A DNA stretch of 64,000 nt from Xanthostigma xanthostigma (lineage: Eukaryota > Arthropoda > Insecta > Raphidioptera > Raphidiidae): contig OY754465.1 in the NCBI GenBank assembly GCA_963575645.1, positions 6,448,001-6,512,000 of the forward strand, given 5' to 3'. Shown here one piece after another: positions 10,531 to 21,557 of the stretch. The notes beneath the pieces are model-generated. The model made no database searches and was not told where the DNA came from. It saw nothing but the letters and a program-made list of their open reading frames with translations. Position numbers and translations under genes: made by a program. Position 1 is the stretch's first letter, and each line of letters starts with the position of its first letter.

Positions 10531-11257
10531 TATACTAATATATATTGCTGAAGAGTCTGTTTGTTTGTTTGGTTGAACGCGCTAATCTCAGGACCTACTG
10601 GTTAAAATTGAAAATTTTTTTTGTTGGATAGCTCATTTATCAAAGAAGACTAGGCTATATAATATCACGCTACGACCAATAAGAGCGGAGCATCAATGAA
10701 AAATGTTGCAAAATGTATCTCAACAATAACTTTCTATTTAGGTCAAATGCCATAACTAAATATACCAATATTACTGTTGCAAATCCAGAAACCCGGCTGG
10801 CTCAGTCGGTAGAGTACATGACTCTTAATATCAGGGTCGTTGGGCGAATGTATTTTTAATTTTTTTTATTTTCTACATTATTTTCTTACTATTTATTTTA
10901 ATTTTATTTACGACTAATTAAAATTAAATAAATCTAATTAATAGCTCATTTGAAAACTGTTATAACTATAGGAAGGGACCTATATAAAAATAATTTTCCT
11001 ACAGTGTTTTCAATTAAATATTTATTAATATTTTATTAATTCCAGTAATTATTGATTTAAAAGAAATTTATTATAAATTATAAAGTATAATTACTGCTTT
11101 TTATCGACAAAAACTTTTGAACGGTAACTCCGATCATCATGAAATTTGGACACAACATTCATCTCGCGATAAACTAAGATGAATGTGCGTACTGATGTCC
11201 CTCCCTTCCCCATTCGTTCTTTTACACCCGGGTGAAACCGGGCAGGACCGCTAGTTT
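10531..11257 (+). mobile_element. Interspersed element R, interrupted plus-strand copy
   Basis: The 5' part 10555-10700 and the 3' part from about 11105 to 11257 match the minus-strand copy at 3371-3712, ending ACCCGGGTGAAACCGGGC then AGGACCGCTAGT. Between them are about 400 bases absent from the other copy, including a tRNA-Lys-like pseudogene. No element ends are obvious around the extra piece. Confidence 0.55.
10791..10846 (+). pseudogene. tRNA-Lys(CTT)-like pseudogene lacking the T arm
   Basis: The sequence follows a eukaryotic tRNA-Lys: CCCGGCTGGCTCAGTCGG (acceptor and D arm), GACTCTTAAT (anticodon loop with CTT at 10824-10826), then GGGTCGT followed at once by TGGGCG. A normal tRNA has about 17 more bases here, covering the T arm and internal B box. 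The loss falls between two CGT repeats, as expected for slippage. With no B box or T stem this cannot be a functional tRNA. It may be a retro-copied tRNA or the head of a SINE. Confidence 0.7.
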
Positions 11258-12754
11258 GTAATAAGAGGCACCTGTATAACACAGCTTAATTCATAGTTCG
11301 TGTTTTATTGGGCAGAACTATTTACAAGTCAATAAAAGAAGATTTATTTGAATAAGAACATAATCTTTAATTTACAAAATTGTTTTATGAATAATCTTAT
11401 AATAAATTTGAATGACAACACAACAGAAGAAAGCAAGTATTAAAGGAAAACGGCAAAAAGCCATTAACGTAATGTTTCTTTAATTAGAACACAATAATGA
11501 AAATATCTTCTTATTAAGTTTTGTTTTTTTATTTCATAAACCAAGATGAAAATGTTCTTTTCAAAAGGACTTATAAATTTTTCATTTTCCGAAGGTAATT
11601 TTTTATTTAGACCATCATTCTACGAACGATTCTTTTAAAAAAAGGTATATTATACTCATTTTTTTAAAACCATTTTTAAACAGTATATGTTTCATAAAAA
11701 AAGCAGGTGCAGGGCCGTGGGGTGCAAATGCGGGCCTTGAAGAAGCGTAGAAAACAGCAGGTTTTAATACTTCAAAATTCTTGTATTTTATTTAAGGACG
11801 TAGTCCTTTGTTCAGGCTCGATTTCAACCCTTATTTCAGAATTTTTTTTAATAACAAATTAATGTACAATCATTTCAATTTTGTTACATGTTTTTACTGG
11901 CATTGTAAACTAAGAAAAAAATTTTTTTTTGCTTAATTTTACGCCGTTTTATAATTGTTTTTTTAACCTAAAGTAGACAACTTTAAATGGAGGTAGGTGG
12001 GTAGCGCGGGTGATAACGTCACTTGGAGTCATCTGAATTATAAAAATTAAATTGGTTATTGTTTCGTAGGCTTGTGGCTCTAGCCCGTACTAGAAATAAA
12101 CATTTTTATTGATAAATAACAAAATGGCGGGTTAAAAAAAAAACAACGAGAAAATCGTGATTTTGTCGTTGAAAATCGGTTAAAAAATAGAAATAATTTT
12201 TATAGTTAAGTAATTCTAGTACCGGACGGAGCTATTGTTGTGTAGAATACCCTGTGCAAAATTGAAAGCAAACGGTTGTATACAATTGTTTCAATCACCC
12301 GCGCCGCTTACAAAAACGTAGTTTTGAGAAAAACGCGTTTAAAGTTTTGATTTCAGATTTCTTACAAAAAAATAAAAATGAATATTTACACTAATTAGTT
12401 ATGTCTGGTGTATAGTAAACCTTCCGTTTCTTCAAAGGCATCGTTTTCTGCTAATTTTTTTGCTCTACTCTGCGAAAGTATAAGGGTAACGTGATAATAA
12501 TTGAGAGGTAAGAGCAGGTACGAGTCTTACCGTAAGACCGTTGCTGCTCTCGACTATATGCTGTACTTTGTAAATATTTAATAATTCTGCCTAAAATTTT
12601 TACAGTATTTTCTCAATCTATTATACTTACTAAAAATGAAAAAAAAATCGATTTTTCGAAACCCGAACACTAGACTACGTCCTTACTGCTACACAGTACA
12701 TAGTCAACAAGAAAATATAGAGGTGTATATGAAGGACAAGTTTAAAATTATATA
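11258..12754. other. No recognisable gene; weak inverted GC-rich pair
   Basis: AT-rich sequence. GGTAGCGCGGGTGATAAC near 12000 is partly complementary to CAATCACCCGCGCCGC near 12291, which may be the ends of a decayed element. A short minus-strand frame at 11091-11282 only overlaps the tail of element R. Confidence 0.35.
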
Positions 12755-12889
12755 CCAACCAGACAGCAAACGGACACGAAACCGTCATGCGCAGGTAACT
12801 AAAACATGTTCCAAAACCGATACCAACAGTTTCGTTTTAGCCACTGCGCATGCGGGTGACGGTTTCGTGTCCGTTTGCTGACTGGTTGG
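12755..12889. mobile_element. 135-bp MITE with long terminal inverted repeats
   Basis: CCAACCAG then CAGCAAACGGACACGAAACC on the left is mirrored by GGTTTCGTGTCCGTTTGCTG then ACTGGTTGG on the right. Pairing continues inward through TGCGCA with small gaps, so almost the whole element is arm with a ~40-bp loop. It is non-coding and would form one stable hairpin. No clear target duplication is visible. Confidence 0.7.
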
Positions 12890-13026
12890 AACATACCTAT
12901 CATTAATTTAAAAAATGTGTCCTTTAACAAAAGACAAGTGTAATCTTGTGTCTTAAGACTTGATATCACTTTTGAAACCGAAAAGACAAAAGGATATTGC
13001 GCTGATAATGTTTTTAGAAAAAAAAA

Positions 13027-13621
13027 TTGGTTGTCTGTAAAGTCGGTTTACGGACGATAGTTTTACGTGATAACGTATTCCGTAATACATAACCTAAATT
13101 TATATAATAATTATAATAATTCGAATCTATGATATTGCATCTTTCGCTTCAAATTTAGGTTAATTTTATTTATTAAATTACTCACCACCTATAAAACTAA
13201 TTTTTTTTATTAACTTTCTTTCTTTCGTATTTATTCAAGTCTCAAAGATTAACTGTCATACTATTTATAAAACAATTGTTTCACTGTTTATATAAAATTC
13301 CAAAACCTACTTACAATATTTAAGTATTTTCATACGTCAAAAAATTGATTTTTATAATGATAAAATTTGTAAGAAAACGATTTTTTCGAGAGATGAGACC
13401 TAGCTAAAACGATTTTTTGCCCCCCAAAATCCCTTTTCAGTAAATTTCATCCAAATCGTTAGGGTCGTTTTCGAGAAAAGCACGCACAGGGTCAGGCGGA
13501 ACGTTACGAACGTTACGACCGTTACGAACGTTAGGAACGTTACACTTTTTCGTGCATGCAGCCGGTGTTTTATCAATTTATAAGATTGGTGATTCATCAA
13601 TTTATAAGACGTTATCACGTC
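13027..13621 (-). mobile_element. Element D, copy b
   Basis: Reverse complement of copy a with most of the same interior, starting TTGGTTGTCTGTAAAG and ending GACGTTATCACGTC beside a run of A. It differs from copy a mainly in the number of short CGTTACGAA-type repeats at about 13499-13546. Both flanks are homopolymer A/T. Confidence 0.65.
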
Positions 13622-13922
13622 AAAAAATATTGTTCATGTTTAGTTTTTATGTTTGAAGACTTTCTGATGCACCACATGTACAACATATTTGAAAATCTAA
13701 TATTTATGTAACGTACTCTAGTTCATTTGCGGAAACAGAATAATGGAAATGTGTTTCCCATTTCAGTTACACCGGAAATTTGAAATTATTATTTCATTTG
13801 TTACATTTAAAACATGTGCACCAGCAAGTTTTCATATTTCATTATTATAATTGTCAAAAAGAAAAAAAACAACAAAGAAACTAAATGAGAGTTGACAGGG
13901 AATAGGCAGTTATTTGTGTAGA
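13622..13922. other. No recognisable feature
   Basis: Unassigned AT-rich sequence between element D and the hAT-N element. Confidence 0.4.
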
Positions 13923-13930
13923 CTGTAGAC

Positions 13931-15291
13931 CAGAGGTTCCCAAACTTTTTTGTCTCGTAGACCATTTGCCATGTTTTTCGGTTTTGGGTAGACTCCCTGC
14001 TTATCTAATATTGATTTATTGCAAATTCATTAATTTCAAATGTATTTTTGACAACTGGTATAGTGCTACTCATTTTGAACGATTTAAATTTATAACAATA
14101 GTGAAATGTATTGTGAAATGTATTGTGAAATGTTTAGTTTTATACATTTATTAATTAGATTCAAATTAAACGAATCAAATTAAAATTTACTTTCTGTTAC
14201 ATAAAATAACTAAGCAAAAAATAAATGCTTTTAGTGTGAGGGATGAACCTGATGCTTTAATAATAAATTTTCAACATTTGGCATCAATTTAGTTAGATTT
14301 AGGGCCGTATTCATAAAGACTTGTTAAATCTCTCAATAGTTATTGAATCGTTAACTGTTATTGAACCAATAAGGAAAGTTGGTATTCATGAAGCAAAATT
14401 GTCAAATATATAACTATTGTCTCGTTAAGATTTGTGTCCTTATTATAAATTGTAAGTTGTTCAGTGAATATCAGGTAAAATGAAATATCCCTAAATATCT
14501 TTTTTACGCTGATGAAAACAAAACAATAATCAAATCTTTGTTATCTGATTATATTTGTATAATAAATAAGATTTCAGACTAATTTTCAGAAAATATTTCG
14601 TACTAACTAAATTAACATGTGATCTATAGAGGGTAGAGATTCCTCTATGATTGTCCTCTATATTGTCAAAAACCGAAAAGAAATAGAATAGAATATATTT
14701 CTCTCCTTGTCAAAAACTTAAGTTGTTCATAATTTTAATAAAGATTGTCTGAAAAATTAGTTCAAAACAATATTTGTTCCTAAAAAAAATGAAACTCCAA
14801 AAACATTATCCGAACTTTGTAATTATCTGAAATAATACCTAATAACCAAATTTACATGTGATAATTAACACAGCAGCCATATTGAATTAATTGTCAAAAC
14901 CAAAAAGAAATGAAATAGAATATATTTCTGTCCTTGTTAAATCGTCTAATAAATAGTTTAATAGGTGGGTCTTCTGCCTATTAAATTACTGGACGATTTA
15001 AACATCCAATAGCACTATATGTTCTTTGTGAATACCAAATATGTCTATTAGTTGGTTTATTAGTACAATCTACCTGTTAAATTAGTTATTGGTTCTTTAT
15101 GAATACGACCCTTAATCTTAAATCTCTTGGTTAACGATCTCCAGTTTGTTTCTTTTTTTGTTAGAAGATTCACTATCGTTGACCCCCATTTTCATTTCAT
15201 GGACCCCCAATTTTTTTTCCCGCTGACATGGACCCTTTGCAAGTTGTCGTCGACCCCCGGGGGTCGATATAGACCACTTTGGGAATCACTG
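13931..15291. mobile_element. hAT-N element with perfect 8-bp duplication
   Basis: The left end CAGAGGTTCCCAAAC and the right end GGGAATCACTG are the imperfect inverted repeats of a hAT element. The 8-bp direct repeat CTGTAGAC lies at 13923-13930 and 15292-15299 without mismatch. The interior carries no transposase frame, so this is a non-autonomous copy. It is split by the MITE at 14302-15111. Near the right end the palindrome CGACCCCCGGGGGTCG marks the subterminal region. Confidence 0.85.
14302..15111. mobile_element. PIF/Harbinger MITE nested in hAT-N
   Basis: The terminal inverted repeats are GGGCCGTATTCATAAAGA and TCTTTATGAATACGACCC. TTA is duplicated at 14299-14301 and 15112-15114. The uninterrupted sequence is preserved in the truncated hAT-N copy at 8049-8480, so the 810-bp insertion is exactly defined. 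A 3-bp TTA duplication together with ends beginning GGGCC is characteristic of PIF/Harbinger transposition. There is no coding capacity. Confidence 0.85.
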
Positions 15292-15729
15292 CTGTAGACA
15301 GATGTAGGGCCGTGAAAACATCGGAATAACATCATTACAAGTGTTTGGTATCGCTTTCCAATCCAATGATGCCTGCACAAGATACATAGACCTTTGGGTT
15401 TTTAGGCGCGAATAACGTAAAGCGGTACACACTTTGATGTTAGCTGCGATGCAGGCATCGACTCTTATGTTCCATGATGCAAGTAGCAGTGTGTGTAGTA
15501 CTGAATCACGTATTTGGCATCAGTTGCGGCGATGTAGAGTCTGGAATCCCATTTTGGTCGGCGAGCCACGACGCCGAGTCGGTGATGTTGATGCAAGTTT
15601 CAGCGTGTATAGAATTGCGTCGATGCCATGACGATATTAATTTATTTTCCCGCGCCATTTTAGAGGTTACTTTGTTGTTTGTGTGTGTAAATTCCATGAT
15701 GGAAAGTGATTGTGTATTTTGGGAAGAGT

Positions 15730-15945
15730 TCATAAACATTTATCATCTGCATACGTGTCTTTGGAATACAAATGTACTTTTAGCTCTTCCAATGAATTTG
15801 CATTTGGATAACGTTTTCTTTCTATAAACCATCTTTTTGACCATTTTTTATTTGATTTCCTTTTATGAAGTATAAAGAGTGTCCCAACTACTGCTAATAA
15901 AACTGGTGTTGGCAAAGCGTACCTCATTTTATTCGTCAAGCACAT
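15730..15945 (-). pseudogene. PIF/Harbinger transposase N-terminal remnant
   Basis: A 71-codon frame contains WSKRWFIERKRYPNANSLEE followed by LK. This aligns with the N-terminal part of the other Harbinger piece in this window (27482-27601 plus 30931-31023), which has WYKQWLIKRNQ and KELR at corresponding places. In the family this tryptophan-rich stretch precedes the RNYLRM-type motif and the DDE nuclease domain. Here the frame ends soon after and no nuclease domain follows, so it is a fragment. A 64-codon minus-strand frame at 16141-16335 could be a further decayed piece but has no motif I recognise. Confidence 0.5.
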
Positions 15946-16638
15946 GTACAGCTCAAACGCCTCAACCGATTTTAAAAAACTTTTGTTTGTTCGATTCGTC
16001 TCCGGGTAACTTAAATCCTAACGTAGTTTTGTCCAATTGAAAATGCGCAAAACTAGTTTAGCTCATTTTATAGCACTCAATTCCCGTTTAAATGTAAGAT
16101 TTCGGGTTTGGGCAATATTCGTTTTGCGCATTTATTTCGGTCATTGACCGAATTCGGGTATTGATCGTAACATATACACCCCTGAGTGTAATGCAATGTC
16201 TAGGTTCTGGAAAATGTTGTTAAAGATGAGAATGCCATTTCCAGTTACACAACTGCACAAATGGTAAGCTATGGCAGTGGCACTTGTAACTAGGGTATTT
16301 GCGGAGAACACAACTTGGAAACCATCAATAAACATCTTAAGTCAGTCGGTCGACCTACATTCAGACTACTGACAACACTACATATTATATAATATTCACG
16401 ACTACAAGACAAAACGGCGTATGTCGATTTTATAATAATAATCTTTGCTTTCAGTTAGATTGTATTGTTTTTTTTTTTGGGTAATCTTTTGAAAAAATAC
16501 AAAAATTAAACTTCATGTCAAAATAGTTTCTGTGGATGCATAGATTACCCCAAAGTCTAATTTTTGTTAATTAATTATTTATGTTTATGTTATTATATAT
16601 GTTAATTAAAATAACTTTGTAATATTACATTTGGCTAT
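15946..16638. other. No recognisable feature
   Basis: Unassigned sequence following the transposase remnant. TACAGCTCAAACGCCTCAAC near 15948 resembles text near 30800 in the large insertion, which suggests decayed repeat DNA. Confidence 0.35.
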
Positions 16639-17164
16639 TGGCCATATTTATGGAACGTAAGTGGTTATTTATCCGGTTCATTTGTTCTTCAGGTAACTAT
16701 TTCTCCGAATAAATAGCGATACTTCAATTCACGAACCATAATTATGTACTTCGAGGGTATAAATATCATTTGCCTGATAAAATAATAATGGCCGCCACAT
16801 AGATCATAACACCTAACCTATAAACGTGGAGTATTATATCTACAGTTGCTCTTGTAAATTTATTTATGTATTGTTTATTAACATTTTGCGAAGTTTTGTG
16901 TACAATTAGGTTAGGATAAAACATTATTATTTTGTGAAACTTTTTTTTGAAGTTTACACTAACGCCATCGGCCGGATTTTTGGGTGAACGTCAAAATATT
17001 TAACAAAAAGAACAAGGAGTATAGTGCAGTGTATATTTATTCTTTAACTAACTTTTCTACCCGATAATTTGATTGGTGAATTGAAAGTAAATTTTATACT
17101 AACGAATAAATTAGTTCCAAGATTAGTAACTTCAATCTTTAATAGTGTTCAGTGAATATGGGCA
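16639..17164 (+). mobile_element. Element E, copy a
   Basis: The left end TGGCCATATTTATGGAACG and the right end GTTCAGTGAATATGGGCA are imperfect inverted repeats. Copies occur in reverse at 32223-32773 (with its duplicate at 36046-36596) and directly, lacking the left end, at 55481-56001. A small palindrome, GCTATTTATTCGGAGAAATA on the minus strand, sits near the left end. I saw no transposase and no firm target duplication; this is a MITE-like family of unknown class. Confidence 0.6.
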
Positions 17165-17195
17165 TAAAACATATAGGTACAATATACAAAATAGA

Positions 17196-17768
17196 CTAGA
17201 GTGACCTGTGCGAATTATTCGCACTAAATAAGTATAATAATTATCACTTTACAAAATTATTGTTTAAATATGATTGCAGGTATTCAAATCGTTTCTAATT
17301 TTGCACACTGCTTATAACGTTCTTCTTTTTGTTGTATTACAATATGAGGCTCAGATGACAGATCGAAGAATTATTTTACTAAAATTGTTATATAGAGGCT
17401 CAAGTAGCATAGGCGTTGAGCTAAGCCGTCAGATGGCATCATGCAGCATTGCTGTGACGTTGTTCAGCGTTGCTCGCTGTTTCAAAATTAAAGCCGTCAG
17501 ATTGCAGTGTGCAGTATTTACAATATGAAGGTCAGATGACAGATCGAAGTGTTGACGTTGTTTCAAAATTAAAGCCGTCAGATGGCAGGCATTATTCAGC
17601 GTTGCTGTATTTTAATTAATTTACAAAAACAAAAGCAATAATAAATTTTTTAGTTGTCGATGTCAGTAGAGCAAGCAATTATCTGTAAAATGATATATAA
17701 TTTATGTGGAGAAATCGTGTGGTTTTTTCTAAAAAGGGAGGCAAACATCTTAACCTTAGCGTATTACT
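17196..17768 (+). mobile_element. Element G, plus-strand copy
   Basis: It begins CTAGAGTGACCTGTGCGAAT and ends near CTTAACCTTAGCGTATTA. It contains the 17-bp palindrome GTGCGAATTATTCGCAC and three copies of a motif around GCCGTCAGATGGCA, each preceded by CAAAATTAAA or a relative. Two reverse copies lie at 19985-20566 and 56029-56615. The 84-codon frame at 17274 is not kept open in all copies. Class unknown. Confidence 0.6.
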
Positions 17769-18550
17769 TAATATATATGATATAACCAGTTTTGTATTGT
17801 GACTACAGATATGTTAGTCCTGTGCACTGTATTAGTGCTAGAGTTTCTCAACAATCACTTTGAGACACTGCATTGTTGAGGTGATAAAGATGAGCATGAC
17901 ATTGCATTTCCACACATTACTGTATCAAAGTGCATACAACATTTGACGTTTATTGTGGTCCGCTGCATTGAACCAAGAACCATAAAATACACACAATAGT
18001 GTCTGTCTGGAATTTTAAAGCTTGAGTTGGTAAATTATTTCAGTGTAGAAAAAATTCGAGACTTTGTTAAACAGCCAAGGATAAAGTTCATTAGTCAATT
18101 ATTTATTTCGATGCCTCTAAGATCTTGAACAACAAGGCCGCTGCACACGAGGCTAGAAATGACGTCACTGCGAGCTCGCCTGCTAGCTCACAAGATAGGT
18201 TTCAAAATTAGAACAGGGGCTATTTTCCTTGCTAGGCCCGCTGCTAGATATGAGCAAGAACCAATCAGGAAGCAGTATCTTGTCACGTAGGCGACTTGAA
18301 CAAACGCCCACAAACCAACATGGCTTCATTCTACTCAGAGTCAGACAACAGACACGTTTTGCTCTGTGTTTATATTTGAACTGTCACTGCGCGCGCACCA
18401 GATCTATCCATAAAACAAGCTTGAAAAATGTCTCGTGTGAAGCGTTTTATTGTGTTATACAAAGTACAAAGTCCTTTAACGTAAATTGTGGAGACGGGTC
18501 TATAGTTTGGTCCGAAACTCAAATCCAATAAAATTGAATACGACAGACAC
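17769..18550. other. No recognisable feature
   Basis: Unassigned sequence, slightly richer in GC near 18130-18400. A 100-codon plus-strand frame at 18229 has no recognisable domain and no supporting splice or start context. Confidence 0.4.
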
Positions 18551-19378
18551 TAGTGATGTGTCGCTTCTGAGCGAGTCGTTCATAATGAACGACTCCTTTC
18601 TCGGAGCGGAGCGAGTCGCTCTTTTTTGACGTGATAACGTCTTATAAATTGATGAAATACCGGCTGCACGCACGAAAAAGTGTCACGTTCCGCCTGAGCC
18701 TGAGCGTGCAAGCGAGAGCGCGGTATAAGCGATAGAGAGGCACGATCGGCCCAAGCGTCGGCTTGTACGCATTTCTCTCTCTTCTCGCGTGATGTCAGAA
18801 AGTTCATCAATGTTTCTTTATGACGTTATCACGTAAAACTATCGTCCGTAAACCGACTTTACAGACAACCAATTTTTTGTGAATGACTTACTCCGAGCGC
18901 CATTGCTCTGTGCTGAGCCCTTCTGTACTGTTGCATTCGAACATTTACAGAGCGCACACAGCACAGGCCACAGAGACACTAGTGAACTTTGCACGTACGG
19001 AGTTATCTTTGCTGAGTCATTTAATGTTGAATGACACACTATAAGTGTAATAATACTAAGCTTACAGTGACTTAAACCATTCACATTGACGTCGTTGACA
19101 AAGATATAATATTGTAACAATAAACATTATTATTGTTAAGCTTTTATTATACTTTATAGTTTATCCAAAATGCGAATAATATAAGATCAGAATCATAATA
19201 AAATGAGCTCAGAGCTGAGTGTGTGTATTGTGCTGTGCAATGATGACAGTTCATACCTCTGCAGTCTGCACACTTGTGTAGTGCGTACTGTCTAGTGTCA
19301 CTCCTTTGAACGACTCTTTTTAATGAGTGGAGCGCACGGAGCCAGCTCCCAATAAAGAGTTACGTGGACACATCACTA
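18551..19378 (-). mobile_element. hAT-M1 MITE, complete copy carrying element D
   Basis: It starts TAGTGATGTGTC and ends GACACATCACTA. The flanks ACAGACAC (18543-18550) and CTAGACAC (19379-19386) agree in the last six of eight bases, a decayed hAT duplication. The copy is interrupted in its T-run by the element D variant at 18628-18872. The remaining sequence is collinear with 49423-50022 in reverse. Confidence 0.75.
18628..18872 (+). mobile_element. Element D, short variant c
   Basis: It shares the ends GACGTGATAACGTCTTATAA and ACAGACAACCAA with copies a and b, but has a different, GC-richer 150-bp centre (CAAGCGAGAGCGCGGTATAA). It is inserted in the T-run of a hAT-M1 copy, so T-rich flanks on both sides come from the target. 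Confidence 0.7.
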
Positions 19379-19386
19379 CTAGACAC

Positions 19387-19902
19387 GTGATACCATCACT
19401 GGTTTGATCCGATAGACATGATAGTATAATTAGTGAGAATTACGTTGCATTATCGAACGGATTAAATCACAAAATACCTAGTTCAACGATAATTACATTA
19501 CACCGCTCATGTCATAACTATACGCGAATTAAAATCTGTTTATTACCCATTCATGGAACTCCAACGAGGTAGAAATTTAAAACAACTTTGAAAATAAAAT
19601 TTAACCCCTTCGGTTCTGGCGGTTATTTCAATGGACATACTATTTTAACACGTGTAACTTAAGTCAGCGTGATTAAATATCAAATTTAAACATTTCATTG
19701 TGCTTGCGGCTTAGTATCTGAGATGTAGGCATGATAAACAGAACAAAGAAACAGTATGTGTGTAGGTAGAAATATCGAGTCAAGTGTTGACTGCACTCAT
19801 TGATTCACGCAAAGCTGGTAAAAGTGTACATTCTGATTATATATTACTATTTTCATGATGTAATCTATTTTTCTTGTGCGGATATTTATTTTTATTTTAT
19901 GA
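19387..19902. other. No recognisable feature
   Basis: Unassigned AT-rich sequence. Confidence 0.4.
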
Positions 19903-20632
19903 TGTTGATTAAATAAAATTGTCGACCAATTTTAATGAGACTATATATTGACATAAAAAAATAAAATTATAAATCAATCATATATATTAATACGTTAAGG
20001 TTAAGATGTTTGCCTCCCTTTTTAGAAAAAACCACGCAATTTCTCCACATGAATTATATATCATTTTACAGATAATTGCTTGCTCTACTGACATCGACAA
20101 CTAAAAAATTTATTAATGCTTTTGTTTTTGTAAATTAATTAAAATACAGCACCGCTGAATAACGTCTGCCATCTGACGGCTTTAATTTTGAAACAACGTC
20201 AACACTTCGATCTGTCATCTGACCTTCATATTGTAAATACTGCATACTGCCATCTGACGGCTTTAATTTTGAAACAGCGAGTGACGCTGAACAACGTCAC
20301 AGCAATGTTGCATGATGCCATCTGACGGCTTAGTTCAACGCTTTTGCTACTTGCGCCTCTATATGACAATTTTAGTAAAATATTTCTTCGATCTGTCATC
20401 TCAGCTTCATATTGTACCTAATACAACAAAAAGAAGAACGTTATAAGCAGTGTGCAAAATTAGAAACGAATTGAATACCTACCTGCAATCATATTTAAAA
20501 AATAATTTTGTAAAGTGATAATTATTATACTTATTTAGTGCGAATAATTCGCACAGGTCACTCTAGTATTACAAAATTTTATTTATTTGAAGAATTCTAT
20601 CCAGACGTTAATCAAAGATTTGGATTTTATGA
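19903..20632. mobile_element. F1 foldback interrupted by element G
   Basis: The left piece (AAATAAAATTGTCGACCAAT) and right piece (TCCAGACGTTAATCAAAGAT) are the two ends of F1. Element G occupies about 19985-20566 on the minus strand. F1 normally has ATTAATACATTAACG where G starts ATTAATACGTTAAGG, so the left border cannot be fixed to the base. Confidence 0.6.
19985..20566 (-). mobile_element. Element G, minus-strand copy
   Basis: Reverse copy of 17196-17768. It retains the palindrome GTGCGAATAATTCGCAC and the CCATCTGACGGCTT repeats. It sits inside an F1 element, so it inserted after F1. Confidence 0.65.
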
Positions 20633-21557
20633 TAACTTTACTAATTATACTTAAAAAGTAATTAAAGATCCTATGCTAGTGATTACCGTACAAATATTTT
20701 TTTTTTATCTGTTTTCCATTTCAATGGATGTAGGATTTTTCAAAATTCTGTAAATGTTAAATTTAGTTTTTCACTGAATATACCTTAATTACACCCTAAA
20801 TAAGCCCAAGACCCTAAAAAATATTTTGTGTTTAAAAAATATAAAATTCAGGTCCGAAGGAGTTAAATCAGTTTTCAGATTTATATATGCTTGTATGCAG
20901 GCGTTTAAAGTGACCCATAAACATTAACCAATGCGTTAATCAAATCAATAAAAAAAACTACTTATAACCTTCCGTTAGAATTATATGAAAAAACAAAATC
21001 TTTAAACGTTAATGTATTAATTTTTATATTTTTTGTTAATATATTTGTCTGAAAAATTGGTCAATAATTTTATTTATTGAAGAGTTCTAATCAGACGTTA
21101 ATCAAAGATTAAAAAAATATTGTATAGCGTTGCTATAAAAGAAAGTTTTAAAACTCTAATTTTTTGTTAATTTTTGTTGAGTATGGAAAAAAAATTCTAA
21201 TAAACTTGGAATTTAATTTTAGGTAATAATTAATTAGTGAAAAATAATGTTTGGCTAACATAAATTAATTAAGATACCACGAGATTGTCATATTTTAAAT
21301 TAAAAAAGTTAAAAATGTTAATCAGATAGCTTAAATTAGTTTTCGTTTTAAATATGTACCACATAAAACAGTTTATAGTTTCAAGGGATAGACTATGAAG
21401 AGTTATACGTGAAAAGAGAAGAGAATAATGGAATTTTCAAACTAAAAAGCGAGGATAAATGAGTAGAATGATAACCAGTGGTGGCAGTCGTCAATATACA
21501 CTCTCAGGCACAAAAAAAAAACGTTCATTGTAAAGTTTTGACTACTATAATAGGCTA
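20633..21557. other. Unassigned DNA with an F1 end
   Basis: At 21006-21112 there is one F1 end, from ACGTTAATGTATTAATTT to CAGACGTTAATCAAAGAT, without the partner arm. The rest is AT-rich and unassigned. Confidence 0.5.

Noticed and set aside
16141..16335. 64-codon minus-strand frame as Harbinger nuclease domain
   Set aside because: It lies near the N-terminal remnant, but I could not see any DDE-family motif.
18229..18531. 100-codon plus-strand frame in a GC-richer patch
   Set aside because: No motif, no splice signals and no supporting copy.
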